From contig JAUUXB010000006.1 in assembly GCA_030588745.1 (NCBI GenBank), forward strand, positions 1 to 37,838: a stretch of 37,838 nucleotides of DNA, given 5' to 3'. The notes under the pieces are model-generated. The model was given only the letters and a program-made list of their open reading frames with translations, searched no databases and was not told the DNA's origin. Origin of the DNA: a bacterium (GTDB taxonomy: Bacteria; Patescibacteriota; Minisyncoccia; Minisyncoccales; JANBVM01). Below, piece after piece: positions 1 to 7,909 of this stretch (positions are counted from its first letter, which is position 1; each line of letters begins with the position of its first letter). The position numbers and the translations under genes were made by a program.

Positions 1-2
1 AG

Positions 3-479
3 TTAATGGTTGATGGGATAGCAGGAAGGCCTTTTTCAGCTCATACCATTGAGCCCTATAAATTAACTGAGGATTCACATAAAGAAAAAATCATCAAGCT
101 TACAAGAGAAAGATACGGCATTGAAAGGCGTATTGTTGAAGATAAAATTAAACGATGGATGGGAGGAACAGAGTTTTCTGAAACCTTTCAGTCAGAACAA
201 ACTGTTCTCTATGATGCAATATGTTCTTCCTGCGGAAAAAAAACAAAACTAACCTTTAAGCCGGAAAAAGGAAGGCCTGTTTACTGCAAGCAATGTTTTA
301 AGAATCTGCGAAAGAAAAAAGAAGTTTTCTCTTTAAAAGAAGTAGAAAAACTGGAACCAGTTTCATTTTCTCGTTCCCAAAAAGCTGTTGGAAAAGAAAA
401 ACCAAAAAGAGAGAAAAGAAAAGTTGATGTTAAAGAACTAAAGAAGAGTTTAGAAAAAGCGCTTAAAAAAGGAGAATGA
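3..479 (+). CDS. C-terminal part of a secretion/conjugation ATPase-like protein with CxxC-x17-CxxC zinc ribbon (5' partial)
   Basis: The frame is open to the left edge, so the ATG at 6 is probably internal and the gene is cut by the window. Counting from that ATG, residues 1-52 (DGxxxRPFS, then an RERYG...VEDKIKRW helix) resemble, from memory, the C-terminal tail of type IV secretion coupling or VirB4-like ATPases common in CPR genomes; no Walker motif is inside the window to prove it. Residues 73-97 form a zinc ribbon: C73, C76, C94 and C97, with exactly 17 residues between the two CxxC pairs. The last 60 residues are Lys/Glu-rich. The TGA stop overlaps the pgk start (ATGA), so the two genes are probably co-translated. 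Family assignment is tentative; the zinc ribbon is clear. Confidence 0.5.
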   Translation, partial: LMVDGIAGRPFSAHTIEPYKLTEDSHKEKIIKLTRERYGIERRIVEDKIKRWMGGTEFSETFQSEQTVLYDAICSSCGKKTKLTFKPEKGRPVYCKQCFKNLRKKKEVFSLKEVEKLEPVSFSRSQKAVGKEKPKREKRKVDVKELKKSLEKALKKGE

Positions 480-1615
480 AGAAATTTAGTGGATTTAATT
501 TTAAAAACAAGACAGTTCTTCTAAGATGTGATTTTAATGTCCCTATTTCAGAAAATGGGGAAGTTTTAGATGATTTTAGAATCAGAAAAACTATTCCCAC
601 CATTAAATATTTGATAGAACAAAATGCAAAAATTGTTTTAATAAGCCATTTAGAAGTTAAAAAAAAGGATTTAAGCTTGAGGTGTATTATTCCAAAACTA
701 AATGAGCTTCTAGATAAAAAAGTGGAACTGTTAACTGATTATCTTGAAGCTGATACAAAAGAAAAAATAAAGGAAATGAACTTTGATAAAATAATATTGC
801 TGGAGAATCTAAGATTTTACAAAGAGGAAAAGGAGAATAATCAAGAGTTTGCCAAAAAGATTTCAGAGCTGGCAGATTTTTTTATTAATGAAGCATTTTC
901 TGTTTCTCATAGGAATCATGCTTCTATTGTTTCTATTCCAAGATATCTGCCCAGCACAATTGGTATTTTATTTGAGAAAGAATTAGAAGTTTTATCAAGA
1001 GTTTCAGAGAATCCTAAGAGTCCATTTGTAGTTATACTTGGTGGTGTGAAAGTACAAACAAAAGTAAAAACTATTCTTAATCTTCTTGAAAAAAGTGATT
1101 ACATGCTTTTAGGAGGTAAGGTTGGAGAAGCAATACTAAGCCAGAAAGGAATATTAACTGACAGAGATTTCAAAAAGGATGAGCTTATAGCCAAGATTGA
1201 CATAACTAATTTAAAAATTCATCTGCCTTTGGATGGGCTTATCAGACCAAAAGATTCAAAAAACCATTTAAGAATAGGAGCAATAAGAACTTTAAAAAAA
1301 GAAGAAGATATCTATGATATTGGTCCAGAAACAATTAAGCTGTTTGTGAAAATAATTAAAAAAGCTAAGACAATCCTATGGAGTGGCCCTTTGGGCATGT
1401 ATGAGGATGAAAGATTTGAAACAGGAACAAAAGAAATCTTAAATGCTGTTGTAAATAATAGATCAGCTTTTAAGATTGCTGGTGGAGGAAATACAATTTC
1501 AGCAATAACTAAGTTTGGCTTAACTGATAGTTTTGATTTTCTTTCAACAGGCGGAGGAGCAATGCTAAAATTCTTAGCAAGTGAAAAGCTTCCTGGACTT
1601 GAAGCTATACGCTGA
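476..1615 (+). CDS. pgk: phosphoglycerate kinase
   Basis: This cytosolic enzyme interconverts 1,3-bisphosphoglycerate + ADP and 3-phosphoglycerate + ATP, the first ATP-forming step of lower glycolysis. The 379-residue length is slightly short for the family (about 390-400). The N-terminal RCDFNVP substrate loop, the ENLRFY motif, the NEAFSVSHRNHAS segment (usually NDAFGTAHRAHAS), the GGVKVQTKVK nucleotide-domain start (usually GGAKVxDKI) and the C-terminal STGGGAMLKFL motif are all visible in order. Several positions differ from the consensus, so it is a divergent but complete copy. The start overlaps the upstream stop as ATGA. GAPDH, enolase and phosphoglycerate mutase are elsewhere in the window rather than beside it. 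Confidence 0.95.
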   Translation: MKKFSGFNFKNKTVLLRCDFNVPISENGEVLDDFRIRKTIPTIKYLIEQNAKIVLISHLEVKKKDLSLRCIIPKLNELLDKKVELLTDYLEADTKEKIKEMNFDKIILLENLRFYKEEKENNQEFAKKISELADFFINEAFSVSHRNHASIVSIPRYLPSTIGILFEKELEVLSRVSENPKSPFVVILGGVKVQTKVKTILNLLEKSDYMLLGGKVGEAILSQKGILTDRDFKKDELIAKIDITNLKIHLPLDGLIRPKDSKNHLRIGAIRTLKKEEDIYDIGPETIKLFVKIIKKAKTILWSGPLGMYEDERFETGTKEILNAVVNNRSAFKIAGGGNTISAITKFGLTDSFDFLSTGGGAMLKFLASEKLPGLEAIR

Positions 1616-1620
1616 CAACT

Positions 1621-2766
1621 ATGATGATAAAGGATTTAAAAAAGGCAGCTGATAGAATATTAAAAGCAGTAAAGAATAAAGAAAACATCATTTTATATGG
1701 TGATAATGATTTAGATGGAACAACCTCAGTTGTTATTTTAAAAGAAACAATTACAACCTTGGGTAGTAAGATTTTAGCAGTTTATTTTCCAGACAGAGAA
1801 CACGAAGGATATGGAATAACAGAAGGAGCCTTAAAGAAATTAAAAGAATTTTCACCTGCACTTTTAGTGGCACTAGATTGTGGGATTGGTAATTTTAAAG
1901 AAATAAAGCTGGCAAAAAAGCTTGGGTTTGATGTAATAGTAATTGACCATCATAAGGTTTTAGACAAATTACCTGAAGCTGATATTGTTGTGGATCCAAA
2001 ACAAGAGGGAGAAGAATATCCCTTCAAAGATTTTGCCACTGTAGGAATTATCTTTAAGCTTGCAGAGCTATTGTTGAAAAATAAAATGAGTAATAATTTG
2101 AGAAAAAGCTTTCTGGAGTTGGTTGCCTTAGCTACTATTGGTGATATGATGCCCCAGGTTGATGAGAATAAAGAATTTATTGATGAGGGATTAAGCAATA
2201 TAGAAGATTCTTGGAGGCCTGGAATCAAAGTTTTTTTTGAAGATAAATTCTTTAAACAATATGATTTTCGCCAGAAGATTTCAAAAATAATTTCAATATT
2301 AAATGTGCGTGATGTTCAGAATGGGCTTCCAGTTTCCTTTAGAATTCTAACAGAACCATCTATAGAAGAGGTTAGAAAAATAATTCCAGAGCTTCAGATA
2401 AAAACCGAAGAAAGAAAATTAAAAATTAAAAGAGTTGTTGCAGTAATAAAGCTAAAAGTTTTAAAAAGCACTTTGCCAATTGTTTTTGAAGGAGGTTCAG
2501 ATTGGGACTACACAATAATTTCACCTGTTGCTTCTCAGCTGTGCAATTATTTTAAAAAGCCAACTTTTATCTTCAAAAAATTAAAACATGAAAGCCAGGG
2601 TACAGTAAGGTCAACTTATGATATTGACAGCGTGGCTCTAATGGAGAACTGTAAAGAGCATGTAATTACTTATGGAGGTCATGCTCAGGCATCTGGCTTC
2701 AGAGTAAAAAATGAGAATCTTGAGAAATTTAAAAATTGTTTAATTAAAAATACTTCAAACCTATGA
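1621..2766 (+). CDS. RecJ-like DHH-family phosphoesterase
   Basis: This is a predicted Mn-dependent nuclease or phosphoesterase of the DHH superfamily. Visible motifs are D28-N-D30-L-D32-G (motif I, like GDYDxDG of RecJ), LDCG with D86, the diagnostic D109-H110-H111, and a C-terminal GGHAQASG (DHHA1 domain) near residue 352. At 381 residues it is much shorter than full RecJ (about 550 or more) and lacks the extra C-terminal OB-fold region, so it is best called RecJ-like. It could act in single-strand DNA exonuclease repair or in small-RNA/cyclic-nucleotide turnover. It starts with two ATGs 5 bp after pgk, and its stop overlaps the RNase H start (ATGA), which suggests a shared nucleic-acid-processing operon. 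Confidence 0.85.
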   Translation: MMIKDLKKAADRILKAVKNKENIILYGDNDLDGTTSVVILKETITTLGSKILAVYFPDREHEGYGITEGALKKLKEFSPALLVALDCGIGNFKEIKLAKKLGFDVIVIDHHKVLDKLPEADIVVDPKQEGEEYPFKDFATVGIIFKLAELLLKNKMSNNLRKSFLELVALATIGDMMPQVDENKEFIDEGLSNIEDSWRPGIKVFFEDKFFKQYDFRQKISKIISILNVRDVQNGLPVSFRILTEPSIEEVRKIIPELQIKTEERKLKIKRVVAVIKLKVLKSTLPIVFEGGSDWDYTIISPVASQLCNYFKKPTFIFKKLKHESQGTVRSTYDIDSVALMENCKEHVITYGGHAQASGFRVKNENLEKFKNCLIKNTSNL

Positions 2767-3206
2767 AAAAAATCACAATCTATACTGACGGTGCTTCTCG
2801 TGGCAATCCAGGCCCAGCATCTTTGGGAATTGTTTTTAAAAATGAAAAAGCCCAAGTTTTTAAGGAGTATTCCCAGTTCTTAGGAAACAAACTGACAAAT
2901 AATGAAGCAGAGTACTTGGCAGTGATTTTTGCTCTTAAGAAATTCAAGCTTTTGTTCGGAAAGAAACTGGCAAAAGCAAGTGAAGTTGAGCTTAAATCTG
3001 ATTCAGATTTATTGGTTAAACAATTAAATGGAAAATACAAAATTACAGATAAGAAAATTCAAGAGTTGTTTCTAGAGGTTTGGAATTTAAAATTTGATTT
3101 TAAAAAAGTGAAGTTTGTTCACATTGCAAGAAGCAGGAACAAAAGAGCTGATGCCCTAGCCAATCAATCTTTAGATGAGAGAGCTAAAACACAGAAACTT
3201 CTTTAA
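2763..3206 (+). CDS. rnhA: ribonuclease HI family protein
   Basis: This enzyme cleaves the RNA strand of RNA-DNA hybrids. The 147-residue protein is one RNase H fold with all four catalytic acids visible: D9 (YTDGASRGNPGP), E50 (TNNEAEYLA), D80 (KSDSDLLV) and D130 (RADALAN). The AEY form of the second motif and the missing basic handle region are typical of the bacterial/archaeal RNase HI subfamily that lacks the E. coli basic protrusion. Its ATG overlaps the stop of the DHH gene by 4 bp, so translational coupling is likely. A hairpin at 3218-3251 ends the transcript and is shared with the convergent RNase P RNA gene. Confidence 0.92.
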   Translation: MKKITIYTDGASRGNPGPASLGIVFKNEKAQVFKEYSQFLGNKLTNNEAEYLAVIFALKKFKLLFGKKLAKASEVELKSDSDLLVKQLNGKYKITDKKIQELFLEVWNLKFDFKKVKFVHIARSRNKRADALANQSLDERAKTQKLL

Positions 3207-3217
3207 GGTCTCAGTAA

Positions 3218-3251
3218 AGCAAAAACCACGTATAACGACGCGGTTTTTGCT
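3218..3251. terminator. bidirectional terminator between rnhA and rnpB
   Basis: A near-perfect inverted repeat has 10-bp arms AGCAAAAACC / GGTTTTTGCT, then one A/C mismatch and three more pairs around a 6-nt loop. The GC-rich core is followed by TTTTTGCTT on both strands, so it can end rnhA transcripts (plus) and RNase P RNA transcripts (minus). Confidence 0.8.
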
Positions 3252-3613
3252 TATCCTAACAAGCCCATAAGCCGAATTCTGTTTTAAGTAATCATTTGTC
3301 TTGGCCCTGAATTACTTCAGAGCTCATGCGAACTACTTTTTTCCTTTAGCAAGAGCCAAAGGATTTGTTCTTGCACCTGGTAAGGATTTAGCCGTTTCAC
3401 TCCTATATTGCTATAGGACTATCCCGCTTTTAAACGGGCTGCTCAACCTTTCGGTTTCACACGTCTCTGTTCGCACCTCTACTTCAGTTATATTTATCCG
3501 AAGCGACGGCTGTTAGCCGCTACCTTTTTAACCCCCAATAAATGGAGAGTAAGTGTTCGGACTTTCCTCTCTTTATTCTTTAAATAAAGAGCGATTACCC
3601 GACTTGTTAGGAT
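3251..3613 (-). ncRNA. rnpB: RNase P RNA
   Basis: This is the catalytic RNA that trims the 5' leader of pre-tRNAs. Read on the minus strand, the 5' conserved segment GAGGAAAGTCCGAACAC lies near 3570, the GTGAAACGGCTAAAT region near 3390-3405, and the 3' segment ACAGAATTCGGCTTATGGG at 3264-3282. Helix P1 closes the molecule with 11 perfect pairs: ATCCTAACAAG (3613 to 3603) with CTTGTTAGGAT (3263 to 3253). The 5' end at 3613 is exactly where a start site is expected from the promoter at 3620-3648. Length is about 360 nt, usual for bacterial type A. The plus-strand reading frame across 3301-3516 is a by-product of this RNA gene. Confidence 0.93.
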
Positions 3614-3619
3614 ATCTAT

Positions 3620-3648
3620 ATTCTACTAATTTTAAGAGACTTTGTCAA
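3620..3648 (-). promoter_or_regulatory. sigma-70-type promoter of rnpB
   Basis: On the minus strand, a perfect -35 box TTGACA (3648 to 3643) is separated by 17 bp from a -10 box TAGAAT (3625 to 3620). The predicted start is 3613, the first base of RNase P helix P1. Confidence 0.8.
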
Positions 3649-3669
3649 ATAAGATAATTTGTGTAAAAT
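3642..3669 (+). promoter_or_regulatory. candidate murJ promoter overlapping the rnpB promoter
   Basis: TTGTCA (3642-3647), 16 bp, TAAAAT (3664-3669). The -35 box shares five bases with the -35 box of the divergent rnpB promoter, so the two promoters are back to back. The predicted start near 3676 gives murJ a leader of about 56 nt. Confidence 0.55.
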
Positions 3670-3686
3670 ACCTTTATAAGAAGCAT

Positions 3687-3703
3687 GAAACACTTTGTGT
3701 TTC
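3687..3703 (+). promoter_or_regulatory. perfect short hairpin in the murJ leader
   Basis: GAAACAC-TTT-GTGTTTC is a perfect 7-bp inverted repeat with a 3-base loop, about 10 nt after the predicted transcription start and 28 nt before the murJ ATG. It could be an RNA stem or a DNA operator; no T-run follows it, so it is not an ordinary terminator. Confidence 0.4.
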
Positions 3704-3731
3704 AGAACATTGATTCTGCGAATTAAAACAT

Positions 3732-5381
3732 ATGAAATTGGATTTTTTAAATCATCAAACAAAAAGAGTTGGTTTTGCTGCAGTGATTTTGGCTTTTTCG
3801 CACTTAATAAGCAGGTTTTTAGGATTAATTAGGGACTGGCTTTTAGCCAGGAGTTTTGGAGCTGGACTGGAGCTGGATGTATATTTTGCTGCTTTTAAGA
3901 TTCCTGACTTTGTATATCAGATATTTATTTTAGGAGGAATTGTTGCTACTTTTTTACCTTTATTTTCAGAATATTTTTCAAAAGATTCTGATGGGGCATG
4001 GGAATTCACATCAAATACTTTAAATATTTTTTTAGTTTTACTGGTCTGTTTATCTTTAATTCTCTTTATTTTTACTCCGTATATTACAAAACTTATTGCG
4101 CCTGGCTTCAATAGCTGGCAAATAGACAAAACAATATTTTTAACAAGATTAATGCTGTTGAGTCCGATTTTCTTTGGACTAAGTTCAATTTTTTCCAGTA
4201 TTCTTCAGTACTTTTATAGATTTTTAATTTATAGCTTTGCTCCAATTGTATATAATTTATCAATCATTTTTGGCATTTTATTTCTTTCTCCACGTTTAGG
4301 AATATTAGGAGTAGTGCTGGGAGTTATTGTTGGAGCATTTTTGCACTTTTTAATTCAAATTCCATCAGTAATAAACTGCGGGTTTAGGTATAAACCTATT
4401 TTAAATTTTAAAGACCCTAAAATTAAAAAGGTGTTTTTACTTATGATTCCCCGGGCTTTTGGGGTTTCCAGTATGCAGATAAATGCAATTGTTATTAATG
4501 CCATTGCTTCAACTTTAGTTGTTGGCTCTATTTCAGTTTTTAATTTTGCTAACAACATCCGTCTTTTTCCAATTGCAATCATTGGTATTTCTTTTGCAAC
4601 AGCAGTTTTTCCAAAGTTATCTCGTGCCTGGGTAGAAAACAAAAAAGAAAAGTTTGTTAATAGTTTTTCTTTGGTTTTCCGCCAGATTATTTATTTAGCT
4701 CTGCCAATAGTTATTTTAATGTTTATTTTAAGAAATCAACTCGTTAATCTTATTCTGAGACACGGTCAGTTCAGTGCTGAAGCAGCTCAACTTGTTAGTG
4801 CTAGTGTGGGCTTGTTTTGTTTTGGGATTTTGTTTGCATCACTTAGACCTTTATTTTTCAGAGCATTCTTTTCCTTAAAAGACACAAAAACACCAACTCT
4901 TCTTGCTGTGATATTTGTGATTGTTAATATTATTTTGAGCTTAGTTCTAACAAGCGCCCTAAAACCAGGCTCCCTAGAAGCAGCAGGATTGAAAGATTTT
5001 TTAATTAAAAACTTTTCTCTTTATCAGGTTAATGATATTTCTATACTTGGTTTTCCCCTGGCTTATTTAATAAGTCTTGCTTTAGAATTTTGTTTATTTA
5101 TTGTTTTTCTTAGAAAAAGATTGGGTGATTTTGGAGCAAAAGAAATTCTTAATTCATTTTCAAAAAGCTTGGTTGCAGGCATTTTAATGGTATTTATTGT
5201 TCAGTTTAGTTTCTTACAGATTGGATTAATAGATTCTGACCTTTATCAATTAATTCTTATTAGTTTCATTGGTTTTTTAACCTACCTTATTATTACTTTT
5301 ATTTTTGGTTCAGTTGAGATTCAAGGTATAAAAGCATTGTTTTTTAACAAGTTTTTTCCTAGAGTTGATGATTATGACTAA
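3732..5381 (+). CDS. murJ: lipid II flippase MurJ (MviN family)
   Basis: This inner-membrane protein flips the peptidoglycan precursor lipid II outward. The 549 residues are almost wholly hydrophobic, with about 14 predicted membrane spans, as in MurJ. The N-terminal FSHLISRFLGLIRDWLLA and the following D-VYFAAFKIPDFVYQIFILGG match the family signature (SRxLGxxRD...ADAFxxAFxIPN). Its presence means the cell makes, or at least handles, peptidoglycan precursors. The last 8 bp overlap lepA. There is no Shine-Dalgarno motif before the ATG. It is the first gene of a run of envelope and division genes reaching to ftsZ. Confidence 0.92.
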   Translation: MKLDFLNHQTKRVGFAAVILAFSHLISRFLGLIRDWLLARSFGAGLELDVYFAAFKIPDFVYQIFILGGIVATFLPLFSEYFSKDSDGAWEFTSNTLNIFLVLLVCLSLILFIFTPYITKLIAPGFNSWQIDKTIFLTRLMLLSPIFFGLSSIFSSILQYFYRFLIYSFAPIVYNLSIIFGILFLSPRLGILGVVLGVIVGAFLHFLIQIPSVINCGFRYKPILNFKDPKIKKVFLLMIPRAFGVSSMQINAIVINAIASTLVVGSISVFNFANNIRLFPIAIIGISFATAVFPKLSRAWVENKKEKFVNSFSLVFRQIIYLALPIVILMFILRNQLVNLILRHGQFSAEAAQLVSASVGLFCFGILFASLRPLFFRAFFSLKDTKTPTLLAVIFVIVNIILSLVLTSALKPGSLEAAGLKDFLIKNFSLYQVNDISILGFPLAYLISLALEFCLFIVFLRKRLGDFGAKEILNSFSKSLVAGILMVFIVQFSFLQIGLIDSDLYQLILISFIGFLTYLIITFIFGSVEIQGIKALFFNKFFPRVDDYD

Positions 5382-7149
5382 TATTAGAAATTTTATTATT
5401 TTCAGCCACATTGACCATGGAAAATCAACTCTAGCTGATAGGTTTTTAGAAATCACAAAAACAATTCCCAAAGACAAAATGCGTTCTCAGTTCTTAGATA
5501 TGATGGATTTGGAAAGAGAAAAGGGAATCACCATCAAAATGCAGCCAGTAAGAATGAACTGGAAAGGTTATATTCTTAACTTAATAGATACACCTGGTCA
5601 TGTTGATTTTAATTATGAGGTTTCCAGAAGCTTGGCAGCGGTTGAAGGAGGAATTTTACTTGTTGATGCAACAAAAGGAATTCAGGCCCAAACTCTGGCT
5701 AACTTAGATTTAGCTCAAAAGCAAAGCTTAATCATCATTTCAGCTGCTAATAAAATTGACCTTGCTCATGCTCAGGTTGAAGAAACTAAAAAGGATATGT
5801 CAAAGATACTTAATATTTCCGAAGATGAGATTCTTGCAATATCAGGGAAAAAAGGTACTAACGTTGAAAAGCTCTTGCAATCTGTTATTGATAAGATTCC
5901 TTCGCCAGAAGGAGATGTTAAAAAACCCTTAAAAGCATTAATCTTTGATTCAAAATACGATTCTTACAAAGGAGTTATTGCTTATGTTAGGTTGTTTGAT
6001 GGAAAAGTAAAAGCAGGGGACAATATTTATTTAATCCAAGATAAAAGCCAGACCCAAGTTAAAGAGGTAGGATATTTTTCTCCAGAATTAAAAACATCTA
6101 AAGAATTAAAAGCAGGTGAAATAGGATATATTGCCACTGGTTTAAAGGAAACAGCGGGTGTTAGAGTGGGTGAAACAATTACTGGTCAAAGAACTAAAGA
6201 ATTAAAACCTTTGGCTGGTTATAAAGAGCCAAAGCCAATGGTTTTTGCTTCAATTTATCCTGAAAATCCAAATGACTTTGAAATGCTTGATGATGCTCTC
6301 AAGAAATTAAAACTTAACGATGCATCACTTACTTTTGAGAAAGAGAGAAAAGAGTTCTTGGGCAGAGGTTTTCGCTGCGGGTTTTTAGGAACCCTTCATG
6401 CTGAAATAATTTGTGAGCGGTTAAAAAGAGAATTTGGTTTGGATTTGATAATTTCTACTCCATCTGTTCTTTACAGGATAATTGATAAAAAAAATAATGA
6501 AAAAATGATTTATTCAGCTGGTGATTGGCCGGAAAGAGTTGAAATTAAAGAGGCCCAGGAGCCCTGGATGAAATTAGAAATAATTACTCCAGTTAATTAT
6601 TTAGGAAATGTTTCTGATCTTTTGAAATATTCAAAGGCAGTTCAGATTGAAAATAAATATTTAAGCAGTGAAAAATTACTTTTAATTTATGAGGCGCCTT
6701 TAAGAAAAATAATTGTTGGATTTTTTGATAAGTTAAAAGGAGTTAGTCAGGGCTTTGCTTCAATGAATTATGAGGTTTTGGGTTATAGGACTGCTGACTT
6801 GGTTAAGCTTGATATTTTAATTGCAGGAAAAAAAGAAGATGTTTTTTCAAAAATTGTTGAGAATGATGAAGCTTATCAAGAAGGAAGAAAGATTGTTTCA
6901 AAATTAAAAGAGATTTTACCAGCCCAGCTTTTTACTGTTCCTGTTCAGGCAGCAATTTCAGGAAGAATAATTGCCAGAGAAACAATAAAAGCAAGAAGAA
7001 GAGATGTAACAGCGCCTCTTTATGGAGGTGATGTTACAAGAAAACGAAAACTGCTTGAAAGGCAGAAAAAAGGAAAGAAAAAACTAAAAGCAAGGGGCCA
7101 AATCAATATCCCTTCAAAGGTGTTTTTAGAGATGTTTAAAGAGGGTTGA
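5374..7149 (+). CDS. lepA: translation elongation factor 4 (LepA)
   Basis: This ribosome-associated GTPase back-translocates or rescues stalled ribosomes. G-domain motifs are in order: SHIDHGKST (G1), GITIKMQ (G2), DTPGHVDF (G3), NKID (G4) and ISGKKG (G5). The C-terminal LepA-specific domain is complete, with ARETIKARRRDVTAPLYGGD and KRKLLERQKKGKKK. I chose the ATG at 5374 because it yields the usual MxNIRNF opening; an ATG at 5368 and a TTG at 5365 are in frame just upstream. Length is 591 aa, normal for the family. It overlaps the end of murJ and no ribosome binding site is visible. Confidence 0.95.
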   Translation: MTNIRNFIIFSHIDHGKSTLADRFLEITKTIPKDKMRSQFLDMMDLEREKGITIKMQPVRMNWKGYILNLIDTPGHVDFNYEVSRSLAAVEGGILLVDATKGIQAQTLANLDLAQKQSLIIISAANKIDLAHAQVEETKKDMSKILNISEDEILAISGKKGTNVEKLLQSVIDKIPSPEGDVKKPLKALIFDSKYDSYKGVIAYVRLFDGKVKAGDNIYLIQDKSQTQVKEVGYFSPELKTSKELKAGEIGYIATGLKETAGVRVGETITGQRTKELKPLAGYKEPKPMVFASIYPENPNDFEMLDDALKKLKLNDASLTFEKERKEFLGRGFRCGFLGTLHAEIICERLKREFGLDLIISTPSVLYRIIDKKNNEKMIYSAGDWPERVEIKEAQEPWMKLEIITPVNYLGNVSDLLKYSKAVQIENKYLSSEKLLLIYEAPLRKIIVGFFDKLKGVSQGFASMNYEVLGYRTADLVKLDILIAGKKEDVFSKIVENDEAYQEGRKIVSKLKEILPAQLFTVPVQAAISGRIIARETIKARRRDVTAPLYGGDVTRKRKLLERQKKGKKKLKARGQINIPSKVFLEMFKEG

Positions 7150-7173
7150 TATTAATTTCAAGCTTTATTAGTA

Positions 7174-7278
7174 TTAAAGCAAAGGAGCTAGAAGGAATAA
7201 AACCATGCTTATAACAACCAAGGCTACCAGGAAGATCCAGACTGCTTTCAATAATTTCTGAGATCGTTTTTTATTCAT
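7174..7278 (-). CDS. 34-residue single-helix membrane micro-protein
   Basis: Between lepA and the FtsB-like gene, the minus strand holds an ATG-to-TAA ORF that encodes a basic start (MNKKRSQKLLKAVW) followed by one strongly hydrophobic helix ending SMVLFLLAPLL. A positively charged N-terminus before one membrane span predicts an inner-membrane protein with the N-terminus inside. It fills an otherwise empty 145-bp gap and is divergent from the gene at 7295. It is too short for SecE. I recall short ORFs of this pattern in other CPR genomes but cannot name a family. Whether it is expressed is unproven; the helix pattern and clean fit into the gap favour it. Confidence 0.5.
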   Translation of the reverse strand: MNKKRSQKLLKAVWIFLVALVVISMVLFLLAPLL

Positions 7279-7294
7279 AGATATATATTAATTT

Positions 7295-7705
7295 ATGATA
7301 GCAAAACTTAAAAAACAAAAAAAGCCCAGTTCAAAAAACGAAGATTTAATTTTTCAGATAATTTTTGTGTTTTTGTTTGTATTTTTTGTTGGATATTTGG
7401 CAGTTTCAAATTACAGAATTGTTAAAAAAAGAGGTCAATTAAATGAAAGAATCAGGAGTTTAACAGAGGAAATCCAGCAGCTTGAAGTTGAAAAGCAAAG
7501 ACTGGAAGCTGGTATTGTAGAAACTCAGAAAGATGTTTACTGGGAAGAAAGAATCAGAGAACAGGGTTATGTTAAAGAGGGAGAAGAGCAAGTTGTTGTT
7601 TTAGGGCCAGGAGAAATTCAAAAAGAAGAAGTTAAAACAGAACAGAATTTTATACAAGAGTTGTTTGAAATAATTAAGAATTTTTTTAAAGAAATAGCTT
7701 CCTAG
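7295..7705 (+). CDS. FtsB/DivIC-like septum formation protein
   Basis: This is a small bitopic division protein. A Lys-rich cytoplasmic start (residues 1-16) is followed by one membrane helix (about 19-39) and then a coiled coil (about 45-75, LNERIRSLTEEIQQLEVEK) outside the membrane. Next comes the short conserved-type patch YWEERIREQGYVKEGEEQVV, equivalent to the ARxxLxmxxPGE region of FtsB/DivIC. Length (136 aa) fits the family, whose role is to bridge FtsL and FtsQ or DivIB in the divisome. Its position between murJ/lepA and ftsE/ftsX/ftsZ supports a division role. The last 25 residues are an amphipathic, Phe-rich tail of unknown function. Confidence 0.78.
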   Translation: MIAKLKKQKKPSSKNEDLIFQIIFVFLFVFFVGYLAVSNYRIVKKRGQLNERIRSLTEEIQQLEVEKQRLEAGIVETQKDVYWEERIREQGYVKEGEEQVVVLGPGEIQKEEVKTEQNFIQELFEIIKNFFKEIAS

Positions 7706-7711
7706 AAGCGT

Positions 7712-7782
7712 GCAGGTGTAACATAATGGCAGTGTGCTTGCTTCCCAAGCAAGTTACGCGGGTTCGATTCCCGTCACCTGCT
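7712..7782 (+). tRNA. tRNA-Gly (CCC)
   Basis: The acceptor stem GCAGGTG/CACCTGC is perfect. The anticodon stem CTTGC/GCAAG encloses the loop TTCCCAA, anticodon CCC (codon GGG). The T-arm is CGGG-TTCGATT-CCCG. The 3' CCA is not encoded. Confidence 0.95.
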
Positions 7783-7789
7783 TGAAATT

Positions 7790-7862
7790 GCCAGTGTAGC
7801 TCAGTTGGTAGAGCAAGCACCTCGTAAGTGCTAGGCCGTCAGTTCAATCCTGACCACTGGCT
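7790..7862 (+). tRNA. tRNA-Thr (CGT)
   Basis: Acceptor stem GCCAGTG/CACTGGC; anticodon stem AGCAC/GTGCT with loop CTCGTAA, anticodon CGT (codon ACG); T-stem GTCAG/CTGAC with TTCAATC. No encoded CCA. It lies 7 bp after tRNA-Gly, so the two are probably cotranscribed. Confidence 0.95.
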
Positions 7863-7909
7863 CAGTAATTTTCTTTTATTTTAAGCAAATTTATGTTATT
7901 GTTTTTAAT

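Noticed and set aside
3301-3516. 71-residue plus-strand ORF
   Set aside because: It lies wholly antisense to the RNase P RNA, whose conserved 5' and 3' segments and P1 helix bracket it. No protein family match is visible.
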